From positions 1,945,201-2,009,200 of the forward strand of contig OX030965.1 of the NCBI GenBank assembly GCA_943735955.1: a stretch of 64,000 nucleotides of DNA. The letters run 5' to 3'. Positions 1 to 11,290 of this stretch are shown one piece after another. Position 1 is the first letter of the stretch, and the number at the start of each line of letters is the position of its first letter. This DNA comes from Piscicola geometra. Lineage: Eukaryota; Annelida; Clitellata; Hirudinida; Piscicolidae. A program made the translations under genes and the position numbers. Under the pieces are notes generated by a model. The model searched no databases and had not been told where the DNA came from. It saw only the letters and a list, made by a program, of their open reading frames with translations.

Positions 1-169
1 AATTATAGTATTTTAATTTTCATGTTCGAATTCTGATCAATGGGCTCTAAGGGGTTAACCCTAATCCTATTCCTAACCCTATTAATTATTTTATTTTTAT
101 AAAAAAATAAATAATAATTTTAAAAATGAATTGGAATATTTATAAATAAATATATTAAATGAATAGTTG
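1..169. repeat. AT-rich flank with degenerate telomere-like motif
   Basis: Positions 48-86 carry a degenerate run of CCCTAA-like hexamers. Positions 121-169 read like about one and a half units of the 29-bp satellite found again at 4197-4650. No gene is visible. Confidence 0.4.
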
Positions 170-386
170 TTGGCATTCATCCATCTCGTGAGATGATGAT
201 AGCGCTCTGATGTGTTCTTTGATGGCAGCTTCTAGAGTGGCTCAACAGACCGATCCTGGATCGACAATCTCTGCTGCAGCGGCTGCAGGTGAAGTCGGAT
301 GGAAGATCGAGAGCCTGATTCTGCTGCCTCATTTTTCTTCTTTGCTTTCGGGATTCCAGATGTTGCCTGCGTTCTTCCTCGCCCTT

Positions 387-881
387 TTAAATGCCTTTGT
401 GGACAGTTTGGCGCCAGCCCCTCCGGTCATCGGCTAGCTCTTCCCATCTGCCAGGGTCGATACCCGTAAGTTTGAGGTCGCGTTTGCAGACGTCTTTGAA
501 GCGTAGTTGCGGGCGACCAACTGGACGTTGTCCTGTAGCCAGCTCGCCATAGAGGATGTCCTTGGGTATGCGACCTTCTTCCATTCTATGCACGTGACCC
601 AGCCAGCGTAAACGTCTTTGGCATAGAAGAAGGTGTATGCTGAGTGAGTTGGCTTGATTGAGTACGGCTGTGTTGGTGACTTTGTCTTGCCATGTTATGC
701 CAAGGATGCGTCGGAGACAGCAAAGATGAAAGCTTTCGAGACGATCTTTCTGCCTGGCATAGGTGGTCCAGGTTTCGCTGCCATACAACAAAGTGCTGAG
801 AACGCATGCCTGGTACACTTTAAGCTTGGTGTTTCGTGTCAGTTGGTTGTTGGTCCATACACGTTTGCTCAATCTGGCCAT
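387..881 (-). pseudogene. LINE-A copy 1 C-terminal tail after the RT
   Basis: This frame-shifted continuation of the element's RT ORF contains YGSETWTTYARQ, RLRWLGHVHRM and GRPQLRFKDVCKRDL, the conserved post-RT region of this LINE group. In copy 2 the reading continues into a Cys-Cys-His-Cys zinc-finger-like motif (CSRCSRDC, then SHSKSC). Here TAA at 387-389 truncates it before that motif. Confidence 0.85.
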
Positions 882-1978
882 GAGACTGGCTGATTTGGCG
901 AGCTCTTATCAATCTCAATGTCGAGAGATAGGCTGCTAGTAATGACGGAACCCAAGTATGTGAACTTGTCAGTGGCCTCCAGCACCTGATTGTCGATTGT
1001 GATTGAGGGTGGAACAGGAATGTCTTGACCCATGATATTGGTTTTCTTGATACTGATGGTCCGACCGAATTCCCTGCAAGCCTGAGCAAAGCGATTCATC
1101 AGCTGCTGAAGGTGTTTCTCCGTGTGTGACACCAGGGCCGCATCATCAGCGAACAGCATGTCTCTGATAAGGACAGTGCGAACTTTTGTCTTTGCTCTTA
1201 GGCGTGCCATGTTCAGCAGTTTCCCGTCACTTTTGGTGTGTAAATGGACACCTTCGACAAACTCTTTAAATGCAAAGTTCAACAGCATCGAGAAGAAGAT
1301 ACCGAATAATGTAGGCGCTAGCACACAACCCTGTTTGACCCCACTCTTGATTATGAAGGATTCTGAGGTCTCCCCATCGTAGCTGACCACACCTTGCGTG
1401 TTTTCGTGATAAGAAGTTGTAATGTTGAGCAGCCGAGGTGGACAGCCGATCTTCTTGAGTAGCCGAAACAGGCCGTTCCTGCTTACAAGGTCGAATGCCT
1501 TAGTTAGGTCAATAAAGGCGATATACAGCGGCATCCGCTGCTCTCTGCACTTTTCCTGGAACTGACGCACGGAGAAGATCATGTCGACTGTGGATCTTCC
1601 TGATCTGAAGCCGCATTGCGATTCAGGATACACACGACTTGCTAGGACTTGGAGACGGTTGAGAACAACGCGTGCGAAAGCTTTACCCACGACGCTAAGC
1701 AGTGAGATGCCCCTGTAGTTGTTGCAGTCGCTGCGGTTGTCTTTGTTCTTATACAGGGTGACAATCTTGGCATTGCGCATGTCCTGTGGAACTCTACCTT
1801 CTCTCCAACATAGGCAAAGGAGCTTGTGAAGTGGTTCTAATAGAGACGGTTTACCACATTTGATTATTTCTGGTGGGATGCTATCGTCTCCTGGTGCTTT
1901 TCCACTCTTTAAGGCATCAATAGCTTTGCTGAGTTCGGCCATGGTCGGCTCGACATCCAGCTCTTCCAAGACTGGCAA
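869..1978 (-). pseudogene. LINE-A copy 1 reverse transcriptase domain
   Basis: This 369-residue frame has the LINE reverse transcriptase motifs in order: YRGISLLSVVGKAFARV (fingers), QCGFRSGRSTVD, IAFIDLTKAFD (first catalytic Asp), SGVKQGCVLAPTLF and MLFADDAALVSH (the FADD catalytic box), then TYLGSVI. It is cut off at its C-terminus by a frameshift near 880; the tail continues in another frame at 387-881 (RLRWLGHVHRM, then GRPQLRFKDVCKRDLK). The same protein region in the plus-strand copy at 17773-19005 is uninterrupted and confirms the join. Confidence 0.9.
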
Positions 1979-2446
1979 GTCTTCAATAGCGTCCAGTGCT
2001 ATCTGAGTCAGAGTTTTCTTTGGAATAAAGTTCCAGATAGTGTTCGACCCACCTTGCCATTTGCTTGTCTTTGCCTGTGATGGTCTCTCCTGATTTGGAC
2101 TTTAAGGGTGCAGTCTTCTTTGCTGACTTGCCTGATGCTTTTTGATGCCTTCATACATGCTCCTTACGTTGCCAGCGTCTGACGCTTGTTGGATGCTATT
2201 CGCCAGTTGAAGCCAATAGTCATTTGCGCAGCGTCGAGCCATCTGCTGGGCTTTTCTTCGGGCAGCTTTCAACACTTCGAAGGTGGACTGACTCGGGTCG
2301 CGTTTGTATTCAATCAATGCTTTTCTCTTGGCGTCAATAACAGGCTCAAGATCTGCCGCATTCGCTTCGAACCAATCGGTGATCTTGTGTTCCTTTTTGC
2401 CATACGTGAGTAAAGCAGTTCTGAAGATGGTGTTCCGGAGCGAGTT

Positions 2447-3466
2447 TCATCTGACTTCCGCATTAGGCTCTTGGTCGCAGTGTTGCAGCTCCCTCAGCCG
2501 ATCTATGAACTCCTGGTTCTTGGCCTGATGGGTGGTCTGATAGGTGTTGATTTTCGGCTGGCATTTCTTTTTGGAGAGGTGGAGCCACTTGGGGCGCAAC
2601 TTTATCTTTGACGCGATCAGAGAGTGGTCTGTATCGCAATCGGCGTTATGGTAAGCTCTGGTGCTGCGGACGTTGTTCAACGAGTTGTGCCTGGTGATGA
2701 TCAAGTCCAGTTGATGCCAATGATTTGATCTTGGATGTCTCCAAGACACTTTGTGACATGCTTTGCTCTGGAAGTATGTGTTTGTTACGCACAGGTTGTG
2801 GTAGCAACAGAATTCGAGTAGTCTCTGGCCGTTTTCGTTCATTTTCCCGATGCCATGGTGCCCCAGCACATCTGGCCATGAGTCGTGGTCAGAGCCAACA
2901 CGGGCGTTAAAATCTCCCAGAAGGTAGAGGTGTTCAGAGGCAGAGACTGTGGCAACAACGCTGCTTAGTTGTTCGTAGAATTGATCTTCAGTCTCGGCGC
3001 TGGCCTGCATGGTCGGTGCATAGATGCACAGAAGATTAGCAAAGCCAGATGCTGTGAGAAGGCGTAGAGTGAGGATTCTCTCTGTGCCGCGGGAAGGAGG
3101 TTCAGACATACAAAGCAGGGTGTTCTTGATGGCGAGGCCGACTCCGTGTTCCCTGGTCTCTTCTTCTCCTTTTCTCTGCCAAAAGAACGTGTAGTGTTCC
3201 TCCCTCAAGGATCCAGACTCTGGAAGACGCGTTTCCTGTAGGGCTGCAACATCAACGTTTAGTCTGTGCAGCTCATGGTCAATGACTGCAGTCTTGCGAA
3301 GGTCTTCAATCTCACGAAGGTCATCACTCAGTCCAGTGCGCATAATACGTACGTTCCAGCTTGCGATACGGAGAGCTGGAATCTCATCTTTTTGTATTTG
3401 TAGTTGTTTGGTGCGTGAAGATAACAGCCTGCTTGTTGAGTTGTACTCTAAGCTCCAGGCACCCAC
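2447..3466 (-). pseudogene. LINE-A copy 1 apurinic-type endonuclease domain
   Basis: This 339-residue frame holds the exonuclease/endonuclease/phosphatase fold of a LINE, which would nick target DNA for target-primed reverse transcription. Visible blocks are RIASWNVRIMRTG near the start, DVAALQETRLPE (catalytic Glu), LLGDFNARVG (Asp-x-Asn) and DTDHSLI (Asp-His) near residue 290. It ends at a premature TGA at 2447; the same frame continues downstream through the linker (2102-2317). The start Met is only the first in an open frame. Domain identity is firm; the gene is not functional as it stands. Confidence 0.88.
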
Positions 3467-4196
3467 TGAAGCAGGCAGGCCGTGACGGGTAACACTTTAT
3501 TGACCGGGGGCTGCCCGGCTTAAGAAGGGCGGTAGTTACCATGGGACTGCGAGGGTCCCTCCCACCATTGAAGACAACCCGTGGCGTCCAGCTCTACGCC
3601 AATTGAGCAGGGACTTATAACCCGTAAACTGCTGTATTCTTGTTTGTGCTCTTGCCGTAAAGCGAGACTGGAGTGATCATCTCCAGGGTGCTAGCCTAGG
3701 CAAAACGTGTGGAGGTCTTGTGCTGCCCAAACAACAGGACCCCCCTCTCGGCTTCGTCGACTAGATCCAAGGGGGTGCAAGCACCACGCTTAGAGCCGAC
3801 TTGGCTGCAGGAGTTGCCGGAAGGACATCATAGATGACGATCCACCGCCTTAAGGACTCCGATTCCTGATTTTTCCTCGGGGTTGACTCCCAAAGCCTTT
3901 TCCATGAATGGATAGCCTGCAAGGCAGCAGCGGTTGGTAGTCAGAGTTTTCCTTCTCCTAGATGGGTTGTCTTCCCGGGCTGACGAGCCCCATCTGCCCG
4001 AAGCGACTGGTTTCAAGACGCCAGTGAACCGCCTTCGCCCCTTCTCCTGTCAGTAGAAGCAGTTCCGCCGCGAGCAGGCCAGGAGTTGGACTTAGTTGTC
4101 AGAGGCGGTACAGAAACGCACGCCGTAAAGGAACACTTTATAGGCAGTGAGAGCTTATCCCCACTGCCACCCCTTGGCTATGACAACCTTGGAACC

Positions 4197-4650
4197 ATTA
4201 AATGAATAGATACATTAATAAATATATTAAATGAATAGATAAGTTAATAAATATATTAAATGAATAGATAAATTAATAAATATATTAAATGAATAGATAA
4301 ATTAATAAATATATTAAATGAATAGATAAATAAAAAAATATATTAAATGAATATATAAATAAATAAATATATTAAATAAATAGATAAATAAATAAATATA
4401 TTAAATGAATAGATAAATTAATAAATATATTAAATGAATAGATAAATAAATAAATATATTGAATGAATAGATAAATAAATAAATATATTAAATGAATAGA
4501 TAAATAAATAAATATATTAAATGAATAGATAAATTAATAAATATATTAAATGAATAGATAAATTAATAAATATATTAAATGAATACATAAACAAATAAAT
4601 ATATTAATTGAATAAATAAATTAATAAATATATAAAATATTCCAATAATT
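4197..4650. repeat. 29-bp AT-rich satellite array
   Basis: About 15 to 16 tandem units of a roughly 29-bp motif (AATATATTAAATGAATAG, then ATAAATTAAT). Units differ by small substitutions. The array abuts the 5' end of LINE-A copy 1 and resumes on that element's far side at 121-169. Confidence 0.9.
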
Positions 4651-4689
4651 ATTAAAGAAATGTCGCACATCACTATTTAACTCACTGTA

Positions 4690-5053
4690 AAATAAAGCTG
4701 CGCCTAGGTATTTCCTATCGCAGCCTCAACACCAGTGGCAAGAAGATTAAGAAAAATGATGATTATGTTTTGTGGTTATGAAGATGATGTGGTGATGATT
4801 TGGCTGTAGTAGGAATGTTGGTACTGTGGTGATGATTATGCTGTAGTAGGAATGTTGGTACTGTGGTGATGATTATATTTTGTAATGGTAAGGACAATGG
4901 TGATCATGGTGATGTGGCTGAGGTTGGATCTTTAAGGTTGATTGTTTTTTCATTTAAATTGATATATATCGGAAAGGGTATAAAACTAATTTTATTTAAT
5001 AAATTTATTTGAAAGCGTCTTTGAATTCGACAAAAGCGCTATAGAAAGAGTTG

Positions 5054-5152
<99 letters not shown>

Positions 5153-5157
5153 CTGAT
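4690..5157 (+). repeat. Composite dispersed repeat ending in a LINE-B-type hairpin and (TGAT)n tail
   Basis: The body (TATCGCAGCCTC, then ACCAGTGGCAAG and ATG/GTGGT-rich repeats, then GAGGTTGGATC and GGTTGATTG) is the reverse complement of 37560-37850. The 3' part has TTTATTTGAAAGCG, then AAAAGCGCTATAGA and a (TGAT)n array at about 5052-5157. The same hairpin and tail close the LINE-B copy at 57464-58382, so this is either a LINE-B 3' region or a SINE sharing its tail. Confidence 0.7.
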
Positions 5158-5278
5158 AGTTTTGGAAGTTTTCTTATCTTCTACTAGTTTCTTCAACTCT
5201 TTAATTTGTTTACAGACATTTTTAATTTTTACATGTGGGTCTAATGAAATGGCAATTCTTAACCATTGAATACTCTGA

Positions 5279-7723
5279 TTACTCCTTCTCTGCTCCAGTT
5301 CGAAAAGAATTTTTTAATTTGAAACGAATGACATAAGCTGGATCCTCTTCTGAAGTGCCTATTTCTTGTGTAAAATGAAAAATTTCAAGTAACACTACTG
5401 AAAATGTTACGTTATTTTAAGCGCTGAGAAGTTCTGTTGCAAATCTAGAAGGAATGAGAAGTTTTTTGATGAAATGCACTTTTTCCCATTCGTTTTTTAA
5501 TAGTAAATTAGGAGAGTGAATGTCACTTGCTGACAATGTAGCCAACACAGCAAAAACAGTTTAATTTTGACAAATTTAAATGCATTTCAGTTTTTAAATG
5601 CGTTTTTTTAATTCGTTAAAATATTTAAAATCAATAAACATTTCAACGGGTATTAATTGATTAACGCGTTAATCGAAAATTAACTTAGATTAAAGCAAAG
5701 CTCTAAATTAAACAAATCAAGTTGTTTAAATCAATTTTCAAACTGTTTGAAATAATTTTACTGACCTATAGGTATGTCATCTTTTCCAAATCCTACGATG
5801 CGACAAGATCCTACTATTGTCGTTTCTAGTTTATCGTAAATATCAGTGTATTGTATCAAATTCATGGTTAGTTAATTTATTAAGATTCAAAAGAGTATCT
5901 CAAACATCATTTACCAACCATTTATACATTCGCCTGTGGTTAAACCTTCTTTAGTTTTCACCAAGCAATATTGGCCCGCATCACACTCCTCTTCCTGTGT
6001 TTAACAAGCTTTAAATAAGAATCTATGAATGGAATGGTTTGAAACGGTAAATACGATACTAATCTATCAAATAGTTAATAGCTTTTTTTTAAATAGATAG
6101 TTTTCAAAAAGCAAGAAAAAAGACAATTCAAGAAATGTAATTTAATTTTCCTTCTAAGAAGAAAAAACAGATTTCAAGAAAAATGACAATGTTTACTTAA
6201 AAGTTCAAGTTATCATATATTTTATAATTTAAAAAAATTAAATTTTTGAATAAATATATATCCCTAAAAAATGTTATAAAGAAAAATAAATGTCGATTTC
6301 TAACGTTTTCACATACACATGGACTTTCGGGTCTTCCGTATTCTGAACCTTTCACTTTCGAGCAGTCTGCGGAGGATATTATAAGATGCTGATTTAGTTG
6401 CCTTCGTGTGATCAACTTTGCATCCAGATATAAGTTCAGTTAAAATATTATGAAAATGTAAAACTAGGAATATTTAAAAGGCACTTATCGTATTAAGGTT
6501 TTGGCTGAATTAACAAGTTTTTTTTAAATAGCTTAGTTTCCTATAAGATTTATAAATATTAACTTTTAAAATATTTTATTGACAATTCAATTGACATATA
6601 TTTTCAAGAAAATTCAATTGACATATATTTTCATATTACGCACTTGAAGAAAACAAACTAAAACACACGAAAGCGAATAACCCAGTCAAAAGCGAGAAAC
6701 CGCTCATTCACCGATGATATCGCTCTGCTCGAAATCGACCCATCAAGAGCCCAATCTCATTTGGCTAAATTGTGTCTCAGTGTACAAACGGCTGGAATAG
6801 AGATAATGTCAAAAAGATCGAACAGATGCGTCTGAACCAACCAGATCCTTTTGTCTTACGACAAACGACAAAGCTCTCCATTGATGGTCAGAACATTGCA
6901 GTCGTGAAGAACTTTAAATACCTTAGATCTTATGCTGGGTCCGCTGACCATGTCTTTGCATGCCCGCAGATAAAATTGTTTTTCGTTACTTATTAAAAAA
7001 AGATATAACGAAAGCATAAAAACGTCCCAGCAGAGCAAGGATGTCATATAGACAACAAATCTCGTCGTATATCGACCCAGAGCAGTCAACGCATGAAGTC
7101 GACCAGTTGAAATCATGGGCGGTGGACAGAAAGCTGTGGAGGAATCATTACGTCGTGCCGCCGAAAAATGCTTCTCTCTCGCTCGATGATGATAACGATG
7201 ATAATGATGACGATGATGATGATGACGATGATGATGATGATGATGATGATGACGACGACGACGATGATAATGATGACGATGATGATGATGACGATGACGA
7301 TTATGAGGATGATGATGATGATGACGATACGATGATAACGATGACGATGATAATGATGACGATGATAATGATGACGATGATAATGATGACGATGATAATG
7401 ATGATGATGACGATGATGATGATGATGATGATGAGAATGATGATGATTATAGAAATTTGATGAATATGTTTGAATAAGTTTATTTTACATACATCTCCGC
7501 ATTCATTACCATAGTTATTACCGATTTTATTAGTCCTTGTAGGAAAACTTCCCACATTTTCGTTAAAAGATGAACAAGAAGTATCTGAAAATTTAAATAA
7601 TAATTTAATTCAATTATGTAAGCTACAAAAAAGTAAAACAATATAAGCTCTATTTTCAAAACTTTCAAATCACAAACCTCGAATGAGCAAAAAGCTCGCC
7701 AATATGATAAAAGTCACCATCAT
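5279..7723 (-). CDS. Small secreted cysteine-rich protein, six exons, family unknown
   Basis: Assembled from splice sites. Exons in transcript order: 7723-7678, 7584-7493, 6388-6305, 5994-5919, 5825-5766 and 5364-5279. Lengths 46, 92, 84, 76, 60 and 86 nt sum to 444, an exact 148 codons including TAA at 5281-5279, and all junction phases agree. Exon 1 encodes MMVTFIILASFLLIR, a signal-peptide-like start. The rest is hydrophilic and carries about nine cysteines: TSCSSF, NECGD, SADCSK, PCVCEN, EECDAGQYCL, GECIN and VGSCRI. No domain family was recognised; VGSCRIVGFGK faintly recalls serine proteases but there is no catalytic triad. A second frame stays open for about 45 residues past the stop (to about 5160) and would join through a one-base change in the T-run at 5303-5306, so the true C-terminus may be longer. 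Exon 2/exon 3 spacing contains a LINE-D remnant. No transcript evidence. Confidence 0.62.
6690..7182 (+). mobile_element. LINE family D remnant: RT fragment and C-terminal end
   Basis: Positions 6695-6950 translate in shifted frames to the end of an RT palm (TDDIALLE, then QTAGIEIMSK, then a FKYL-type motif). Positions 7060-7180 give the terminal segment (VDQLKSWAVDRKLWRN, then NASLSL). The middle is deleted. It lies inside an intron of the minus-strand cysteine-rich gene and runs directly into the GAT array. Confidence 0.7.
7183..7455 (+). repeat. (GAT/GAC)n microsatellite at the LINE-D 3' end
   Basis: About 270 bp of GATGAT with interspersed GAC and AAT variants. It begins exactly where the LINE-D C-terminal coding ends, so it most likely grew from the element's 3' tail. 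The poly-Asp and poly-Met frames here are artefacts. Confidence 0.9.
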
Positions 7724-8294
7724 AACAACTTTCAAGCAACTGAATCATTTAATTTGGAAACATTAGTTTTGAAGGCTTAGTAACTACGTTTTTTCAGCAT
7801 GACCATCTGGATTGAGCTTGATTACATATTTGTTTTCTCTTTAAATCGATGCAATGATTAATTTAGCAAATATCACTTTTCATCAACAACTTAAATAATG
7901 TTTACAATTTAATTTTACCAACGTTATTTCAAAATCAATTATTTATTTCAATTTCATTTTTTTACTTAATTCTTCAACTTGAAGCTTTTTCTTCCATTCA
8001 TGAAAATCGTGAATTTGGGAAATGTATTAAATCATTTGTTGACAAGTGTGCCTAAATTTTATTTGTATTTTCTAAAGCCATCTTTAAATCATTAAAAAAT
8101 TATAACTGAATAATTTGTAAAACGTTATCAAAGCAGAGCACCGTAAAATATCAAGATCTCTAAACATTTTCAAATAATTTTCAGAAAATAAAAGTAGTAT
8201 TTTAAAAATTCTGATTTTTTTTTCATATTTATTTTTTTATTAGTTACATAATATAACGATAAATACAGCAGTGACGTCATTTTCAAGATAAGAG

Positions 8295-8475
8295 GCTTGT
8301 TTGAGAAGGACGACAGGAGTGCAACAGAGTTGTAAACTTTCTCCCACTCGGTTCAGCATCTTCCTAGAAAGAATCATGACAGAAGTTCTAGGAAACCACA
8401 ACGGAACAGTTAGCATCGGAGGAAAAAATATCACAAACCTACGATTCGCCGATCAGCTACACTGTAGCTATAGTG
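8295..8475 (+). mobile_element. LINE-D reverse transcriptase fragment
   Basis: One open stretch reads TTGVQQSCKLSPTRFSIFLE, then IMTEVLGNH, then GGKNITNLRFADQL, matching the QGC-LSPTLF and FADD region of LINE RTs with the second catalytic Asp changed to Gln. Both ends are truncated. It is a dead fragment of the same family as 6690-7182. Confidence 0.75.
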
Positions 8476-8747
8476 ACAGCTGTCTGAAACAAAACTATTT
8501 TGCTTACTTAAATACTCGCCTCAAAGTAGAAGTTTTAAATTTATTTTTTTAAGTAGGGGGGTCCAGATCTTAGGACCCATGCTGTGTAAGACCTCCTCCC
8601 TCCTTCCTAGTTTGCCGCAGATTGCCGTCCCAGTAATGAACCATCTCCCAAATAGACTGAATGATTTTCCACGTTTTCGGTTTTTTGCCTCCTCTCTGTT
8701 TATAATAGTCAAGTTTGTTAATTGGTTTGATATATAATATCTAATAT

Positions 8748-8945
8748 ATGGGTAAACGGGTAGCCGAGTCCGCAATGACTCTCGGCTCGATCAATAATGA
8801 AAGGTCCTAGGTTCAAGTGCAACCAATGCCCTAGTAACCCAAAGGCGCAAATGAAAATATGCAGCCTAAGTAGCCTGGGAGCCCGTTCGGGTTATACGCC
8901 ACTATAATAATGCTCGTCATTATTATTATTATTATTATACTTTTA
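8748..8945 (+). mobile_element. tRNA-derived SINE, type 2 (Leu/Ser-like head)
   Basis: The head GGTAGCCGAGTCCG (box A-like) and CCTAGGTTCAAGTGC (box B-like), with an extra arm between, suggests descent from a long-variable-arm tRNA. A non-tRNA body follows (GCAGCCTAAGTAGCCTGGG, then GGGTTATACGCCACTA) and an ATT microsatellite tail ends it at 8915-8937. It is unlike the SINE at 21078. Confidence 0.6.
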
Positions 8946-9359
8946 ATACAGAGAAAGAAAGCTGTTGAATTTTCAAAACCGGTTTATGTAATTTGAAATT
9001 ATTAACTTCCAATTTAACTTTTTACTTAATTTAATTTTTAATTTGTAAAGAAATTGAAATATAGTATGTAATTTGCCCATCTCTGCTCATGGCACAATGA
9101 AATTGTTCTAATAAGACGTTAAAGTGTTCCAGAACAATCCAACATTATGAAATCGTATATTTCTTTCTAAAATTAGATTTTCTTCTTATCATCACAACAG
9201 GATATCTTCAATTATGTAGAACTAAAATTACGTTATGGTATTTTACATTTGCAAAAATCGATTGATGAATTCAAAGTTTTGTAAATCTTTAAGTTTCAAA
9301 ATAAACTAAAAATTCAAAAAATTACTAATTCTTCTAAATAATTTTATTAAAAAGTTCAA

Positions 9360-9890
9360 ATGGAATATCGACGACATCACAGCAGCCATGAGTCCGTTTT
9401 CAGACTGGAGTGTAAAAGCACACCAGGACAGCACCGGAAGCCCTTATGTCTTGGATGAGTGGGCACTGTGTAACCGCACAGCCAAGGTAAGTAGATGTAG
9501 GCCAAATCATTTGAGTGTTTGAATTCAGAATGTCAGGTTATTTACTGAGCTCATGAGAAGGTTTACTAAATTTTGATGAATTGCTTCTTATTTCTTAAAA
9601 TAGAAGCATAGTTTGCAAAGCTAAATGAACATGTAAATGAACCTGAAGGTCAGGGTAGCAATCTTGGTTTTCCTTGCACTCAAAAGTTCCCGCAGCGTAG
9701 CTTTCTTGGAAGCTTTGCCACATGCAAACAGCGTTTTATGGGAGAGCACTACCCTCCTTAACAGGGTAAATGTTTTGTCCGTAAGTGTCGTCTCTGGAAT
9801 CGCCGAAGATCTTGTAGCCAACAGAGCACTGGTCAGCCCACTCCTGAGCCACTGTTACTAATAATGGGTCCCATTTCTGTTGGTGTTTTG
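9360..9890 (-). pseudogene. CAP (SCP/TAPS) domain protein remnant
   Basis: The minus strand from about 9890 to 9640 reads LLVTVAQEWADQCSVGYK, then TYGQNIYP, an in-frame stop after EGSALP, then MWQSFQESY and ECKENQDCYP. From about 9535 to 9370 it reads NTQMIWPTSTYLGCAVTQC, then GAVLVCFYTP. These match CAP motifs in order: A-x-x-WADQC, GQNIY, the TQ(M/V)(I/V)W box, GCA and LVCxY. The His-Tyr before TQMIW is replaced. Stops at the GSALP site, before the TQMIW block and after FYTP, with no good splice sites to avoid them, suggest a decayed gene. CAP proteins are secreted and often disulphide-rich. Upstream exons were not found. Confidence 0.6.
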
Positions 9891-10099
9891 CAACCGTTTT
9901 AAAATAATCTTTTCAAATGGTTTTAATTCAGTTAGATTATAGGATAACAGTTGAGCAGGGTTTTTAATATTTTAAATTTTCTTAAAAACATTGAGACTTA
10001 AACTAAGTTCAAAAAAGTTTATAGTAATAATTGATGGTTGAGATTAAGTGAATGAATTAATCTACCAAAGGGGCTTCAGATCCAGCCTCGGTTCTGAGT

Positions 10100-10380
<281 letters not shown>

Positions 10381-11290
10381 ATCTTCTTCCTGGTAACCAA
10401 GAACCCCTTCCATCGGATCCTGCTCTCCACGCTCCCTTCTCCAAGTTGTCAGCTATTATTCTTTCCACTCATCATACAACCCAAAATACAGCAATAGGTG
10501 CCTCTCATTCTCTTCCTCCCCACAACCACACTTCCTATCCTCCTTCTCATATCTCCAGCGCACAATTGCTTTATTCCTTAATTTCAAACTATTCTCCCTT
10601 AACATCATTATAACTTTTGCTTCATCTAAACCATGTACATATTATTATAACTTCCTGCTTTCTGACTTCTCCCCACGGTATCTTTTTAGCCTTTTACTTT
10701 CCTGTTTCTCATTCCCCCATTCCCCCCTTCCCTTTTGTTGAATCCTTTTCACCAGTTCTCTTCCCCCATCCCTCAACCTCTCTTTCTGAGACGCCCATTA
10801 TAAACACTCTTGTACGTGCATCTTTTCCTCCACGTACCATTCGGCTCATAGCCCCGACACACAATTTTTTCTCCAAGTTGGCTACACTTCTCCACCATTA
10901 AGATTTATTACCTATCTCTTCTACTCATGCTCTACCTACTCTTCCTACAAGATCCTTCCCTTCTAATGTCCTGATGACAAAGTCTGTCATGACCTTAGCC
11001 TCTCTTTCACAGAATGTACTCCAGGCTGTTGCACCATGTACTACAATATTCCTAACACTAGTCTCTACCCCGCATATCCATCCCCCAAATTTATTATTCA
11101 AAACCTCTTACTTCTTTTTCTCCTTAGGTGACCAACCAACTTCTGCAACACCATACATTAACTTTCCTACAATCAACCTTTTCCATGCCTCCTTGTCCAT
11201 GATAAAACGACTCTCCGATCTTTTTGCTCCATATTTTACCATGCCGGTTAGGCTTCCAAAATTCCGGTTAGGCAATCAAAATATAATGTA
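10381..11290 (-). mobile_element. LINE family E, 5'-truncated C-terminal part
   Basis: The minus strand in shifted frames gives SRFIMDKEAWKRLIVGKLMY, then GVAEVGWSPKEKEV, the thumb/connection region of a LINE polyprotein. Further down, near 10530-10390, a Cys-rich tail continues; the better copy at 62930-63200 reads DRKCVCGEEENERHVLLEC. Both copies end in TAG repeats. Several frameshifts and stops make it non-coding today. Confidence 0.65.

Larger units (their letters stand above)
170..4196 (-). mobile_element. Non-LTR retrotransposon, LINE family A copy 1 (RTE/CFDP2-like), near full length, broken
   Basis: This is an APE-type LINE read on the minus strand: 5' leader (about 4196-3470), endonuclease, reverse transcriptase, C-terminal tail and short 3' end. 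It matches the copy at 15911-19000 over its length, so both ends can be set: it begins GGTTCCAAGGTTGTCATAGC and ends near AATGCCAAC. It is inactive. There is an in-frame stop at 2447-2449, frame breaks near 2105 and 2015, another break near 880, and a nonsense codon at 387-389 where copy 2 reads on to a zinc-finger motif. Both flanks read ATTAAATGAATAG, either a target-site duplication or satellite units. The RTE/CFDP2-like family name is recalled from the C-terminal style; no separate ORF1 is visible. Confidence 0.9.

Noticed and set aside
4197..4650. CRISPR-like array
   Set aside because: Units are contiguous 29-bp repeats without unique spacers, in a eukaryotic context.
9360..9487. Plus-strand exon ending in a good GTAAGT donor
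   Set aside because: The reading looked protein-like, but the minus strand of the same bases gives GCAVTQC and LVCFYTP in line with other CAP motifs, a stronger explanation.
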